NCBI GenBank assembly: GCA_018262895.1
Contig: JADFDJ010000007.1
Span: 79,648-143,647 of the forward strand
Origin: Methanomassiliicoccus sp.
GTDB lineage: Archaea > Thermoplasmatota > Thermoplasmata > Methanomassiliicoccales > Methanomassiliicoccaceae
DNA length: 64,000 bases
Reading direction: 5' to 3'
Shown here piece after piece: positions 1 through 6,887 of this stretch. The position numbers and the translations under genes are program-made. Each line of letters opens with the position of its first letter. Position 1 is the first letter of the stretch. A model generated the notes under the pieces. That model did no database searches. It worked only from the letters and a program-made list of their open reading frames with translations, and had not been told where the DNA came from.

Positions 1-697
1 TGCCTTTGATAGCCCTCATCAGTACCTCGTCGGCTACCTTGAAGGCGGCGTTTATGGACAGGCGGGGGCAAAGCTCCAACAGCCTGTCATTGGGGATGAC
101 GATAACGGTGTCGGCGTTGTTCCGCAAGCGGTCCAGGCCCCACTCCGCGTTCTCCATCCTCATCTTCCCCTCTCCCCTGAACGGTATGGTGGTAACGGCT
201 ATGGTAAGAGCACCGATGTCCTTGGCGATCTTGGCGATGTAGGGAGCGGAGCCGGTACCGGTGCCTCCTCCCATGCCCGCGGTGACGAACACAATATTGG
301 CATCTAGGAGAGCCTTGCGGAGCTCCTCCTCGGCCTCCATCGCTGACTCCTCACCCACCTTCGGCAGCGCGCCTGCACCGAGGCCTCGGGTCGAGCGCCT
401 TCCCAGAAGTATCTTGTGCGGTGCCCTTATGGCCAGAAGATGCTGGGCATCGGTGTTGGCGGCATAAAGCTCAGCACCGGATATACCCTCCTGAGCGATG
501 CGGTTGATGGTGTTGGAACCACCACCACCGCAGCCGATGATCTTGATGTTTGTCTTCAACTTCTGCAGCAGATCTAACAGTTCCGCGTCGGCAGAACTCG
601 ATTGTTGACTGATAGTCCTAGACGACCCGACCGTTGGCCCAAACGGTGTAGCCGCAGCGCTTTCTCTAGCTAACGCTTCTTCGACCAAAGATTTCAT
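1..697 (-). CDS. ftsZ: Cell division protein FtsZ, first paralogue (3' end beyond window)
   Basis: Tubulin-like GTPase that forms the cytokinetic ring. The ORF track misses it because the stop lies off the left edge. Read on the minus strand from the ATG at 697, it gives a low-complexity N-terminal tail of about 50 residues (many S/A/T), then the nucleotide-binding GCGGGGSNT glycine loop, an AANTDAQHL strand, RGLGAGA, and the tubulin signature GGGTGTG. The fragment ends around a DRLLEL segment, before the T7 loop. A second paralogue lies at 4026-5081 on the other strand. The family is certain; which archaeal class (FtsZ1 or FtsZ2) needs a tree. Confidence 0.95.
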   Translation of the reverse strand, partial: MKSLVEEALARESAAATPFGPTVGSSRTISQQSSSADAELLDLLQKLKTNIKIIGCGGGGSNTINRIAQEGISGAELYAANTDAQHLLAIRAPHKILLGRRSTRGLGAGALPKVGEESAMEAEEELRKALLDANIVFVTAGMGGGTGTGSAPYIAKIAKDIGALTIAVTTIPFRGEGKMRMENAEWGLDRLRNNADTVIVIPNDRLLELCPRLSINAAFKVADEVLMRAIKG

Positions 698-751
698 AGT
701 GCATCCCTACTGAGCGAAATGGTAATTTTAACTATTAATACATTGACCCAG

Positions 752-766
752 AACTTTATAATTATC
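752..766 (-). promoter_or_regulatory. TATA-like promoter of the first ftsZ
   Basis: On the minus strand an AT-rich AATTATAAAG element lies about 58-68 bases upstream of the ATG at 697. With archaeal spacing of about 25 bases to the start site, the leader would be about 30 nt. No GTCNGACA sites like those before the second ftsZ are seen here. Confidence 0.45.
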
Positions 767-775
767 GCACTCAAT

Positions 776-945
776 AAAAAAGCCCCTCAGGGGAGGGTAC
801 CAGTCTAAGATTATCGACTGGCGACGACGCTTCCTGGTCCCTTCTATCTTCTCTCCGCGCGTGCTTCGGGGCCCGAAAGCGTGCTCGAGGGATATCACCC
901 ATCGCCTCGAACGATGCCAGCCCATCGGCACAGGAAAGGCATATA
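776..945 (-). ncRNA. Candidate small RNA with TATA box and T-tract end
   Basis: The 265 bases between ftsZ and acyP hold no convincing gene, but the minus strand has the layout of a short transcription unit. A TATA-like GTATGTATATG lies near 940-950, a perfect 6-bp hairpin (CCAGTC/GACTGG) at 800-821, and a CCCC/GGGG mini-hairpin is followed by TTTTTT at 776-793. The predicted RNA would be about 140-150 nt. No known RNA family is recognised. The two short minus-strand ORFs here look like chance. Confidence 0.3.
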
Positions 946-963
946 CATACAACCCCCACTATC

Positions 964-1248
964 ATGGCGGCTATGTCCGCTAGAGCAAAGGCCCGTTTCG
1001 AGGGAACGGTTCAGGGAGTGTCCTTCCGCGCTTACACCAGGCGTTATGCGATCTCTGCAGGGGTCAGCGGTTGGGTCAGGAACCTTCCTGATGGGTCGGT
1101 GGAGGCCGTCCTAGAAGGGGACCGGGAGGCCATAGAGCATGTCATCCACAGACTGTGCACGGAGCACCCCATGGCCGTAGTGAAGAAATGCAACGTCCAG
1201 TGGGAGACCCCGACGGGAGAGTTCGATTCCTTCTCCATCCGCCAGTAG
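964..1248 (+). CDS. acyP: Acylphosphatase
   Basis: Small cytosolic enzyme (94 residues, the normal family size) that hydrolyses acyl phosphates such as acetyl phosphate or 1,3-bisphosphoglycerate. The phosphate-binding loop VQGVSFR with catalytic Arg is at residues 16-22, followed by the GWVRN motif containing the catalytic Asn, then NLPDGSVEAVLEG. A downstream ATG at 973 is an equally possible start. A TATA-like CATATACAT at 940-948 lies just upstream, giving a very short or absent leader. It ends one base before the convergent TatD-like gene. Confidence 0.95.
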   Translation: MAAMSARAKARFEGTVQGVSFRAYTRRYAISAGVSGWVRNLPDGSVEAVLEGDREAIEHVIHRLCTEHPMAVVKKCNVQWETPTGEFDSFSIRQ

Positions 1249-1249
1249 T

Positions 1250-2092
1250 TCAATCTATACTTATGCCGTAGATACGCTCAGGATTGTCCATATGGATCCG
1301 GAAGGCCCGCTCCTCCGTGAGCTCTCCAGAGGCGATCAAGGCCTTGGTGCGCTTAGGAACGGTGTTGATGTTCATTACCGCCCCTGGCCGGCTGGGCTCG
1401 TCCAGGAAGTCGGTCTCAAGAACGAAGCGGTCACCCTTGCTGAGCGCCTCCCTTACCGACGTCCTGCTCGCCAGCACTGAAGGGAACAGGCCGTGGTTCT
1501 CCTCGTTGAGCACCAGCGGGGGCGAGTAATGCTTGACCACCTTGTCCCTGGAGATGCCCGCGCGATCGGCATGAGATGCCAGGTCCAGCATGACCGCGGG
1601 GTCGCTGCTCTCTGTATGCAGTACCACCGGGCACGAGGCCTCCTTTGCCAGCTCCATGCCGTAGCGCATGATTTCATTGGATGCATCCCATATGTCAGGG
1701 GGCACCGGGAAATGGGGACGGCCGATCTCTCCGATGGCTACTGCTTTCCCCTCTCGAACGAGTTTCTGCGCCCCCTCCATCCCTCCCTTCATGATCTCCA
1801 CAGCCCGCGACAGACCATATCTCTCCGCCAGGCCCAGGAGGAGGACCGGGTATGGCCCCACGCACGCGAACACCTTGACCTCTGTCTCGGCGTTCCCTCG
1901 TTCGGCCATGCCGATCGTTATCTCGTAGGAGCGAGAGAAATCCTCAGCTGAGGATATGGGGACCTCGGCATATGGAAGATGGCAAAGCATGGCATGGGTG
2001 CCCCCAGCCTTGGAGAAATCACGCAGGGCCTCTATCCCTCGCCCGGAGGGCTGAAGATGGAAGTGGTTGTCGTATATGGGAACAGCTCTCAG
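1250..2092 (-). CDS. TatD-family metal-dependent hydrolase (archaeal, COG1099-like)
   Basis: TIM-barrel metallohydrolase, probably a nuclease or amidohydrolase of unknown substrate. The ORF track starts at an internal ATG (1990) and so omits the N-terminal metal site. Reading upstream in frame gives YDNHFHLQPSGRG, the HxH motif typical of TatD proteins. No ATG, GTG or TTG exists between that motif and the in-frame stop, so the best start is a CTG at 2092, overlapping the tbp stop as CTGA. Later motifs are GEIGRPHF (metal-bridging Glu), VLHTES and ETDFLD (catalytic Asp). With this start the protein has 280 residues. The family is sure; the start is inferred. Confidence 0.85.
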   Translation of the reverse strand: MRAVPIYDNHFHLQPSGRGIEALRDFSKAGGTHAMLCHLPYAEVPISSAEDFSRSYEITIGMAERGNAETEVKVFACVGPYPVLLLGLAERYGLSRAVEIMKGGMEGAQKLVREGKAVAIGEIGRPHFPVPPDIWDASNEIMRYGMELAKEASCPVVLHTESSDPAVMLDLASHADRAGISRDKVVKHYSPPLVLNEENHGLFPSVLASRTSVREALSKGDRFVLETDFLDEPSRPGAVMNINTVPKRTKALIASGELTEERAFRIHMDNPERIYGISID

Positions 2093-2637
2093 CGCAGCAA
2101 CCCCGCGGCCTTCAGCTCTTCGGTGATCTTGCTGACCGCAGCCTCGACGTCCTGCGGTTTCTTAGCTCCGGTACAGACGAGCTTGCCGGAACCGAACAGG
2201 AGAACCACCACCTTGGGCGAGTCCAAACGGTAGACCAGGCCAGGGAACTGCTCGGGCTCGTACTCCACCCTCTCCAGACCGAGAGAGATGGCGATGGCGT
2301 TGAGGTTGATCTCCTGTCCCAGGTCCGATGAGGCTACGATGTTCTGCACCTCGACCTTAGGCTCTGTCTTGATCATCACGCCGGCCTTCTCAAGCTGTTT
2401 GGCGACCTTGTTGATAGCCACCTTTACGTGCTCCAAGCTCTTGGCTCCCGTGCATACGACCTTGCCGCTGCGGAAGAGCAGGGTGGCCGTCTTTGGCTCC
2501 TTCAAACGATAGATAAGGCCAGGGAACTGCTCGGGCTCGTACTCCGCCCCCTCGAGGGCCAGCGCGATCGACTGTAGGTCAAGCTCCTCGCCAAGGGACG
2601 TGGAGGCAACAACGTTCTCAATCTTGATCTTGGCCAC
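2089..2637 (-). CDS. tbp: TATA-box-binding protein TBP
   Basis: General transcription factor that binds archaeal TATA boxes and recruits TFB and RNA polymerase. The 182 residues form the usual saddle of two imperfect repeats, each with an EPEQFPGLIYRL-type segment (first near residue 35, second near 125) followed by a LLFRSGKVVCTGAK or LLFGSGKLVCTGAK strand. Length matches archaeal TBPs. The gene's own promoter has two overlapping TATA elements. Its stop overlaps the start of the TatD-like gene, which suggests one transcript. Confidence 0.98.
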   Translation of the reverse strand: MAKIKIENVVASTSLGEELDLQSIALALEGAEYEPEQFPGLIYRLKEPKTATLLFRSGKVVCTGAKSLEHVKVAINKVAKQLEKAGVMIKTEPKVEVQNIVASSDLGQEINLNAIAISLGLERVEYEPEQFPGLVYRLDSPKVVVLLFGSGKLVCTGAKKPQDVEAAVSKITEELKAAGLLR

Positions 2638-2654
2638 TCGGACACCTGGCCTTG

Positions 2655-2676
2655 GTATTTATATACCTTTATATAG
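2655..2676 (-). promoter_or_regulatory. Double TATA element of tbp
   Basis: The minus strand reads CTATATAAAGGTATATAAAT, two TATA boxes about 10 bases apart. They lie about 20-38 bases before the ATG at 2637, so transcripts would be leaderless or have a leader of about 10 nt. TBP could sense its own level here. Confidence 0.6.
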
Positions 2677-2680
2677 CTTT

Positions 2681-3173
2681 TATGTTCAGCCAAAATAAAA
2701 GAACAATCTGCTGGGAACAGTATCCAAGGTCCTCTCCAGAGCTCTCTCATCATCGTCAATCTACATGACGGTCCGACCTTCACCGCAGTTACCAGACCAG
2801 CACAAGCACCTGAAAAATCGTGGGTCCCTACGAAACCGCTCGCCCTTTTCCAATATGTCTGACATTATCAATAAAAACAAAATACAATTCTCATTGAACC
2901 TAACCCCTCACCAGATTGGGGCGGCATATGCGATGGGACCAAAGCTTAGAAACGAGGGCAGATGGAGAAGAGCCGCCGCGCGGGGAGGAGGGTTACCTGT
3001 TAATCACGATGAACACTCTCATCATCATTCAGCGGCAACACCGATATCCAAGGGACGATCTCGCTTGATTAGGTTTAGGTAGGCGCTGTCACATCAGCCA
3101 CCATAAAGCCTGCAGCTCGGTCCATTTGTTGGTCTACAGGTGGACGGCTTCTTCTTTGGACCACTATTGTCCG
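2681..3173. other. Intergenic region without a supported gene
   Basis: About 490 bases between tbp and the DUF1330 gene. The only sizeable ORF (2765-3082, plus strand) has a composition unlike a protein and no ribosome-binding site. An AT-rich patch at 2850-2905 contains TGTCTGACATTATCAATAA, resembling the two GTCNGACAATAA repeats found before the tandem RHH gene. Nothing else was recognised. Confidence 0.5.
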
Positions 3174-3470
3174 CTAACCCGACACCAACCCGTCAACGAC
3201 GATCATCTCGCCGGACGCTGACTCCTTACGAAGTCCACGGGCATGACGGTATTCGGGGGAATCATAGAACTCTCTTGCTCTCTCGATGGATGGAAACTCG
3301 ATAAGAATGATCTTCCTTCTCTCTTCCGGCCCCTCCAGGGTGACAGCTGTCTCAGATCTGGCGATTACCTGGCCCCCATACTTAAGGATCACTGATGGTG
3401 CCACGGCGAGATACTGCCTGTACTGTTCCCTATCCGTGATATTGACACGTGCGATGACAAATGCCGCCAT
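3174..3470 (-). CDS. DUF1330 family protein
   Basis: Small (98 residues) dimeric alpha/beta-barrel-like protein of unknown activity. The sequence follows the DUF1330 pattern: an AFVIARVNITD start, a YGGQVIARSE strand, IILIEFPSIERAREFYDSPEY in the middle and a GEMIVVDG end. It is monocistronic, divergent from the RHH-ftsZ unit. A TATA box near 3534-3543 and an interleaved palindrome at its expected start site suggest repression by a dimeric regulator. No function is assigned. Confidence 0.85.
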   Translation of the reverse strand: MAAFVIARVNITDREQYRQYLAVAPSVILKYGGQVIARSETAVTLEGPEERRKIILIEFPSIERAREFYDSPEYRHARGLRKESASGEMIVVDGLVSG

Positions 3471-3502
3471 TTTTCCTGCTCCAAATCACGTTATCCGCCA
3501 TT

Positions 3503-3543
3503 ATTCTAAATTCATTATCTAGAATGAATCAAACTTTTTAATC
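3503..3543 (-). promoter_or_regulatory. TATA box and palindromic operator before the DUF1330 gene
   Basis: On the minus strand GATTAAAAAG (3534-3543) is a TATA-like element. Just downstream, over the expected start site, lie two interleaved inverted repeats: ATTCTA/TAGAAT (3503-3525, spacer 11) and ATTCATT/AATGAAT (3510-3529, spacer 6). Placement downstream of TATA is typical of archaeal repressor sites. Confidence 0.45.
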
Positions 3544-3592
3544 TTTCATTCTGATGGCGTGCGGTTTTGGCCGGCTGTTATCGCTCGTATAG

Positions 3593-3658
3593 TATTATAT
3601 ACTTCCTTTTCTATAATGACGTTTGTCAGACAATAATACCAATAATGTCGGACAATAA
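3593..3658 (+). promoter_or_regulatory. Promoter and twin GTCNGACAATAA sites before the RHH-ftsZ unit
   Basis: A TATA box, TATTATATAC, lies at 3593-3602, so transcription should begin near 3625. Two direct repeats, GTCAGACAATAA (3625-3636) and GTCGGACAATAA (3647-3658), start 22 bases apart, i.e. two helical turns. Each contains a GTC-N-GAC dyad. They cover the start site and leader, a good position for autorepression by the RHH protein encoded next. Confidence 0.55.
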
Positions 3659-3673
3659 AAACGAGTGAATTGC

Positions 3674-3982
3674 ATGAGCGAGACTGAACGGATCACCATA
3701 AGGATACCGAGCGATAAGGTCGAGGCCTTGGAGGTGCTGGTAAGGGAGGGCAAGTACCCCACAATCTCTGATGCCATTCGAGCGGCCATCGACAGCTTCG
3801 TGGACAGCAACTTCACTCCCGATCACATCGAGCGGGTGACGGTGGAACTGCCCAAAGGCAACGTGGTGGAGCTCGAATGTCTGGTCAAGGACGGCGACTC
3901 CGTCTCGATCGACGATGCCATAAGGAACGCTGTGAGGGAGTATACGCGGAAGAGGCTCCGGGTCATGGAGGAAATGCACTAG
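3674..3982 (+). CDS. Tandem ribbon-helix-helix regulator (CdrS-like, duplicated)
   Basis: A 102-residue protein made of two consecutive ribbon-helix-helix units: residues 5-42 (ERITIRIPSDKVEALEVLV, then TISDAIRAAIDSF) and 52-93 (ERVTVELPKGNVVELECLV, then SIDDAIRNAVREY). A single chain could therefore form the fold that normally needs a dimer. It precedes an ftsZ by 43 bases. In haloarchaea the RHH protein CdrS is encoded next to ftsZ2 and controls cell division genes; similarity of layout suggests the same role here. ATG 3674 is preferred over GTG 3665 because it sits directly before the RHH motif. Confidence 0.8.
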   Translation: MSETERITIRIPSDKVEALEVLVREGKYPTISDAIRAAIDSFVDSNFTPDHIERVTVELPKGNVVELECLVKDGDSVSIDDAIRNAVREYTRKRLRVMEEMH

Positions 3983-4025
3983 CCGCATTGATCCACATGC
4001 TGGACATAGCGGAGGTGTTGAGGCT

Positions 4026-5081
4026 GTGATCAATTTCGGGTCCCTAGAGGACCTGCAGCAGGGCGCTGCGGAGCTCAAGATACTGGTCATAGGCTGCGGT
4101 GGAGGAGGGTGCAACAGCGTCCACCGCCTTACCAGCATAGGCATCCAGGGCGTCAAGACGATAGCCATCAATACTGACAAGAGCCACCTCCGGACCATCA
4201 ACGCCGATCAGAGACTTCTCATAGGGAGCCAGGTGACCCGTGGCCTGGGGGCAGGGGGCATCCCGGAGGTTGGCGAGGGATGCATGGAGAACGCTTTGGG
4301 TGCACTGAACAACATCCTTCAGGACGCGGACCTGACCTTCATCACCGCCGGTCTGGGCGGTGGCACGGGGACAGGAGTGGCCCCCGTGGTGGCCCGGGAG
4401 GCGCGCAGGCACGGCTCGCTGGTGGTCTCCATGGCGACCACGCCCTTCCAGTTCGAGCGCGGGCGCCGCATGGAGGCGGCGCGCTGGGGCATCGGGAGAC
4501 TCAACGACAACTCCGATATGATGCTCCTCCTGGACAACAACCGGCTCATGGACATGGTCAACCACCTGCCCATCGAGCAGGGCTTCGGGGTCATGGACCA
4601 GCTGATCTCGGAGATGATCAAGGGACTGGTGGAGGCGGTGACCCTGCCCTCGCTGGTAAACATCGATTTCAACGACCTCCGCACCATCATGCGCCACAAG
4701 GGGGTCTCCACGATATTGTATGGTGAGAGCACGGACCCGGACGGGGCGGTGCGGGAGGCGCTCGGCAACCCCCTTCTGGAGATCGATTATGAGGGAGCCA
4801 CCGGCGCGCTGATCCACGTCACCGGCGGGGAGAAGCTGTCGGTGAGGAAGGTGACCAAGGTCCTGGAGGGGATGAGCGAGCAGCTGGACCCTGAGGCGCA
4901 GGTGATCTTCGGGGCCAGGGTGGACCCCTCGTACAAGGACCTCATACGCGTCATGGCCGTCATCACTGGCATCCAAGGGGTTGGCGAGAAGAAGGGCCGG
5001 CGGTCCCACGAGCGAGAGGAGCTGGTGAACACGATCGAGGAGCTGGTGGACGGAAGGCCCCGTCGTCGCTCACCGCGGTAG
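4026..5081 (+). CDS. ftsZ2: Cell division protein FtsZ, second paralogue (FtsZ2-like)
   Basis: Complete FtsZ of 351 residues. It has the GCGGGGCNSV loop (residues 24-33), AINTDKSHL, RGLGAGG, the GTP signature GGGTGTG near residue 113, the RWGIGRLNDN region, and a T7 catalytic loop NIDFNDLRTIM, so it should polymerise and hydrolyse GTP. The C-terminal tail is short and basic (RPRRRSPR). The start is GTG 4026, preceded by GGAGGTG with an 8-base gap. It is co-oriented with the tandem RHH gene, probably in one operon, and ends in a 12-base convergent overlap with the SPOUT methylase gene. FtsZ2 is assigned from context, not phylogeny. Confidence 0.93.
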   Translation: MINFGSLEDLQQGAAELKILVIGCGGGGCNSVHRLTSIGIQGVKTIAINTDKSHLRTINADQRLLIGSQVTRGLGAGGIPEVGEGCMENALGALNNILQDADLTFITAGLGGGTGTGVAPVVAREARRHGSLVVSMATTPFQFERGRRMEAARWGIGRLNDNSDMMLLLDNNRLMDMVNHLPIEQGFGVMDQLISEMIKGLVEAVTLPSLVNIDFNDLRTIMRHKGVSTILYGESTDPDGAVREALGNPLLEIDYEGATGALIHVTGGEKLSVRKVTKVLEGMSEQLDPEAQVIFGARVDPSYKDLIRVMAVITGIQGVGEKKGRRSHEREELVNTIEELVDGRPRRRSPR

Positions 5082-5789
5082 CTTCTTCCTTCCATCGATG
5101 AGCTTGGCGGCATCGCCGATGACGCCCATGATGGTGTAGAACTCCCATTTTGTCGGAACTGCCCTTCCCATCATGCGGCGGAACATGATCTCTGTGTTCT
5201 CCCTGCGGAAATCGGGGTAGTCGATAGCCTCTAAGAGGTCGGCGAAGAACTTGTAGAGCAGCTCCCGTTCCTCCTCCGAGGAGACGGGGACACGTGAGGT
5301 ACGGTGCCCTTCGGCAAGGTACAGCTCGTAAATGACTATGGTCACGGCATGAGAAAGGTTCAGCACAGGGTATGCATCGTCCGAGGGGATGTGCACCAGC
5401 AGATCGCATCTGGACAGCTCATCCTGGGTTAACCCCAGCCCCTCCTGGCCGAACAGCAGAGCGATGCGTCCATCATGTTCTGCGGTCCTTGCAGCCAGGT
5501 CCCGAGGGCTCATGGGTATGCGAACGTAATGCTTCGGACCATGGGTGACGATGCCCGTGGTGCCCACCACCAGAGAGCAGCCCTTTACGGCCTCATCGAC
5601 CGTGCCCACCACGGTCGCCCTCTCCAAAATGTGACCGGCATGCTTGGCCCTCTTGAACGCCTCCTCCCCTATGGTGCAGGGGTCGACCAGGACCAGGTCC
5701 TCGAAGGCGAAGTTGCCCATCGAACGGGCCACCGCCCCCACGTTCCCTTCGTGCTCTGGCTCTACCAGAACTACCCTGAAAACAACCAT
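5070..5789 (-). CDS. SPOUT-family RNA 2'-O-methyltransferase (TrmJ-like)
   Basis: S-adenosylmethionine-dependent RNA ribose methylase with the SpoU/TrmH knot. From ATG 5789 (239 residues) the protein opens with VVLVEPEHEGNVGAVARSM, the classic motif 1 with catalytic Arg. It continues with ALLFGQEGLGL (motif 2) and LNLSHAVTIVIYEL (motif 3). A C-terminal helical extension follows, as in TrmJ, which methylates tRNA position 32. The longer ORF in the track (from 6044) reads back through truA and has no family similarity. It is divergent from truA, with only 43 bases between starts. Confidence 0.9.
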   Translation of the reverse strand: MVVFRVVLVEPEHEGNVGAVARSMGNFAFEDLVLVDPCTIGEEAFKRAKHAGHILERATVVGTVDEAVKGCSLVVGTTGIVTHGPKHYVRIPMSPRDLAARTAEHDGRIALLFGQEGLGLTQDELSRCDLLVHIPSDDAYPVLNLSHAVTIVIYELYLAEGHRTSRVPVSSEEERELLYKFFADLLEAIDYPDFRRENTEIMFRRMMGRAVPTKWEFYTIMGVIGDAAKLIDGRKKLPR

Positions 5790-5832
5790 GCCGTTCGGAA
5801 CCATTAATAGAGCAGTTCTACTTAATCCTGAC

Positions 5833-6636
5833 GTGGTCTGGCACGCTGCGATCAAGCTCGCGTACGACGGCCGCTCCTTCATGGGCTCCCAGAGGCAGCC
5901 GGGGGAGCGAACGGTGGAATCAGAGATCATAGGCGCGCTGCTCAAGATAGGGGCCATAGGATCGGTGCCCGCTTCCCGTTTCCGCTTCGCGAGCCGCACC
6001 GACAGGGGGGTGAGCGCTCTTGGGAACGTCGCGGCCTTCGACACCGGTTTCTCACGTCAGGCGTTGCTGCGAGCGGTCAACTCCGCCGTCGAGGACGTAT
6101 ACGTCTATGGGCTTGCGGAGGTCCCCCGGACCTTCACACCTCGGCGGGCCCAGGATCGATGGTACCGGTACATGATGAGCAGTGAGGGCCTGGACATGGA
6201 GAAGGTGGCGGAATGTTCCCGCCTATTCGTGGGGAGGCACGATTTCCGCCGTTTCTGCAAACCTGAGGGCCGTTCCACCATCAAGACACTGGGATCGGTG
6301 TCGGCAATAGCCCTGGGGGATACTTTGGTCATAGACCTCAGGGCGCGGGAGTTCCTGCGCAATATGGTCCGGCGCATAGTGGCCAGCATGATAAAGGTGG
6401 GGGAGGGTAAGGCCACCCTTGAGGATGTGAGGGAGGCGCTGGAAGGCGACGGAAGGAGGGACATATCCTTCGGCTTGGCGGCCCCCGAGGGACTGACCCT
6501 CATGGACATAGACTATGGGTTCTGCTTCGATGTGCAGTGCCCACAAACGATGAGGCGAAGGGCGGAGGAGAGCCGCAGGGAAGCTCTTGCCCGCCTGCTG
6601 TTCGCCGATGCACTCCTGGACCGATGCCATCAATGA
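5833..6636 (+). CDS. truA: tRNA pseudouridine synthase TruA
   Basis: Makes pseudouridine in the anticodon stem-loop (positions 38-40). The 267-residue protein from GTG 5833 begins AAIKLAYDGRSFMGSQRQ, the standard TruA N terminus. The catalytic Asp is in FASRTDRGVSALG. YRYMM and GRHDFRRFCK follow, and the C-terminal half has RAREFLRNMVRRIVA. The track's start at 5644 extends through the divergent methylase gene and is rejected. Together with the adjacent SPOUT gene it forms a divergent RNA-modification pair. Confidence 0.93.
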   Translation: MVWHAAIKLAYDGRSFMGSQRQPGERTVESEIIGALLKIGAIGSVPASRFRFASRTDRGVSALGNVAAFDTGFSRQALLRAVNSAVEDVYVYGLAEVPRTFTPRRAQDRWYRYMMSSEGLDMEKVAECSRLFVGRHDFRRFCKPEGRSTIKTLGSVSAIALGDTLVIDLRAREFLRNMVRRIVASMIKVGEGKATLEDVREALEGDGRRDISFGLAAPEGLTLMDIDYGFCFDVQCPQTMRRRAEESRREALARLLFADALLDRCHQ

Positions 6637-6887
6637 GCCTGTCCTGATGCAGATCTGGGAGTGATGATGGAACATAAATCGTTTGTAGCACGCTTGCACA
6701 GAACGGCCCGGGCCTGGAAACTTATATTTATACTTAATTGTAGCATGCTCCACCACCCCTTTAATATTCACAATGGGGTCTATGAACGCTCAATGGCTTT
6801 GGGGAAGGTCCATGGGGAGTCACTGCGGTCGGGACGAGCCCGGTCCGCATGGATGTTTTTTTATCGCAGCTGCCTGTTCCTGACATC
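6637..6887. other. Non-coding stretch with a repeated 12-mer
   Basis: About 250 bases with no credible gene. Two near-identical 12-mers, TTGTAGCACGCT (6683-6694) and TTGTAGCATGCT (6738-6749), flank a TATA-like TTATATTTATACTTAA (6722-6737). A second AT-rich TTTAATATT follows near 6762. The 3' part supplies a TTTTTTTATC element about 25-33 bases before the kinase GTG. A small RNA or a long leader is possible but unproven. Confidence 0.4.

Noticed and set aside
2765-3082. 105-aa plus-strand ORF in the tbp/DUF1330 gap
   Set aside because: Composition (runs of R, H, N), no ribosome-binding site and no recognisable pattern; it crosses AT-rich regulatory-looking DNA.
4044-5009. 321-aa minus-strand ORF opposite ftsZ
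   Set aside because: Shadow of the high-GC ftsZ frame; His/Leu/Val/Asp-rich without domains.
1246-5081. In-frame TAG as pyrrolysine codon (possible in Methanomassiliicoccales)
   Set aside because: TAG ends acyP, the RHH gene and ftsZ2 at the family-typical C termini, so it works as an ordinary stop here.
5644-5832. N-terminal extension of truA in the ORF track
   Set aside because: It runs antisense through the SPOUT methylase gene; TruA similarity begins only after GTG 5833.
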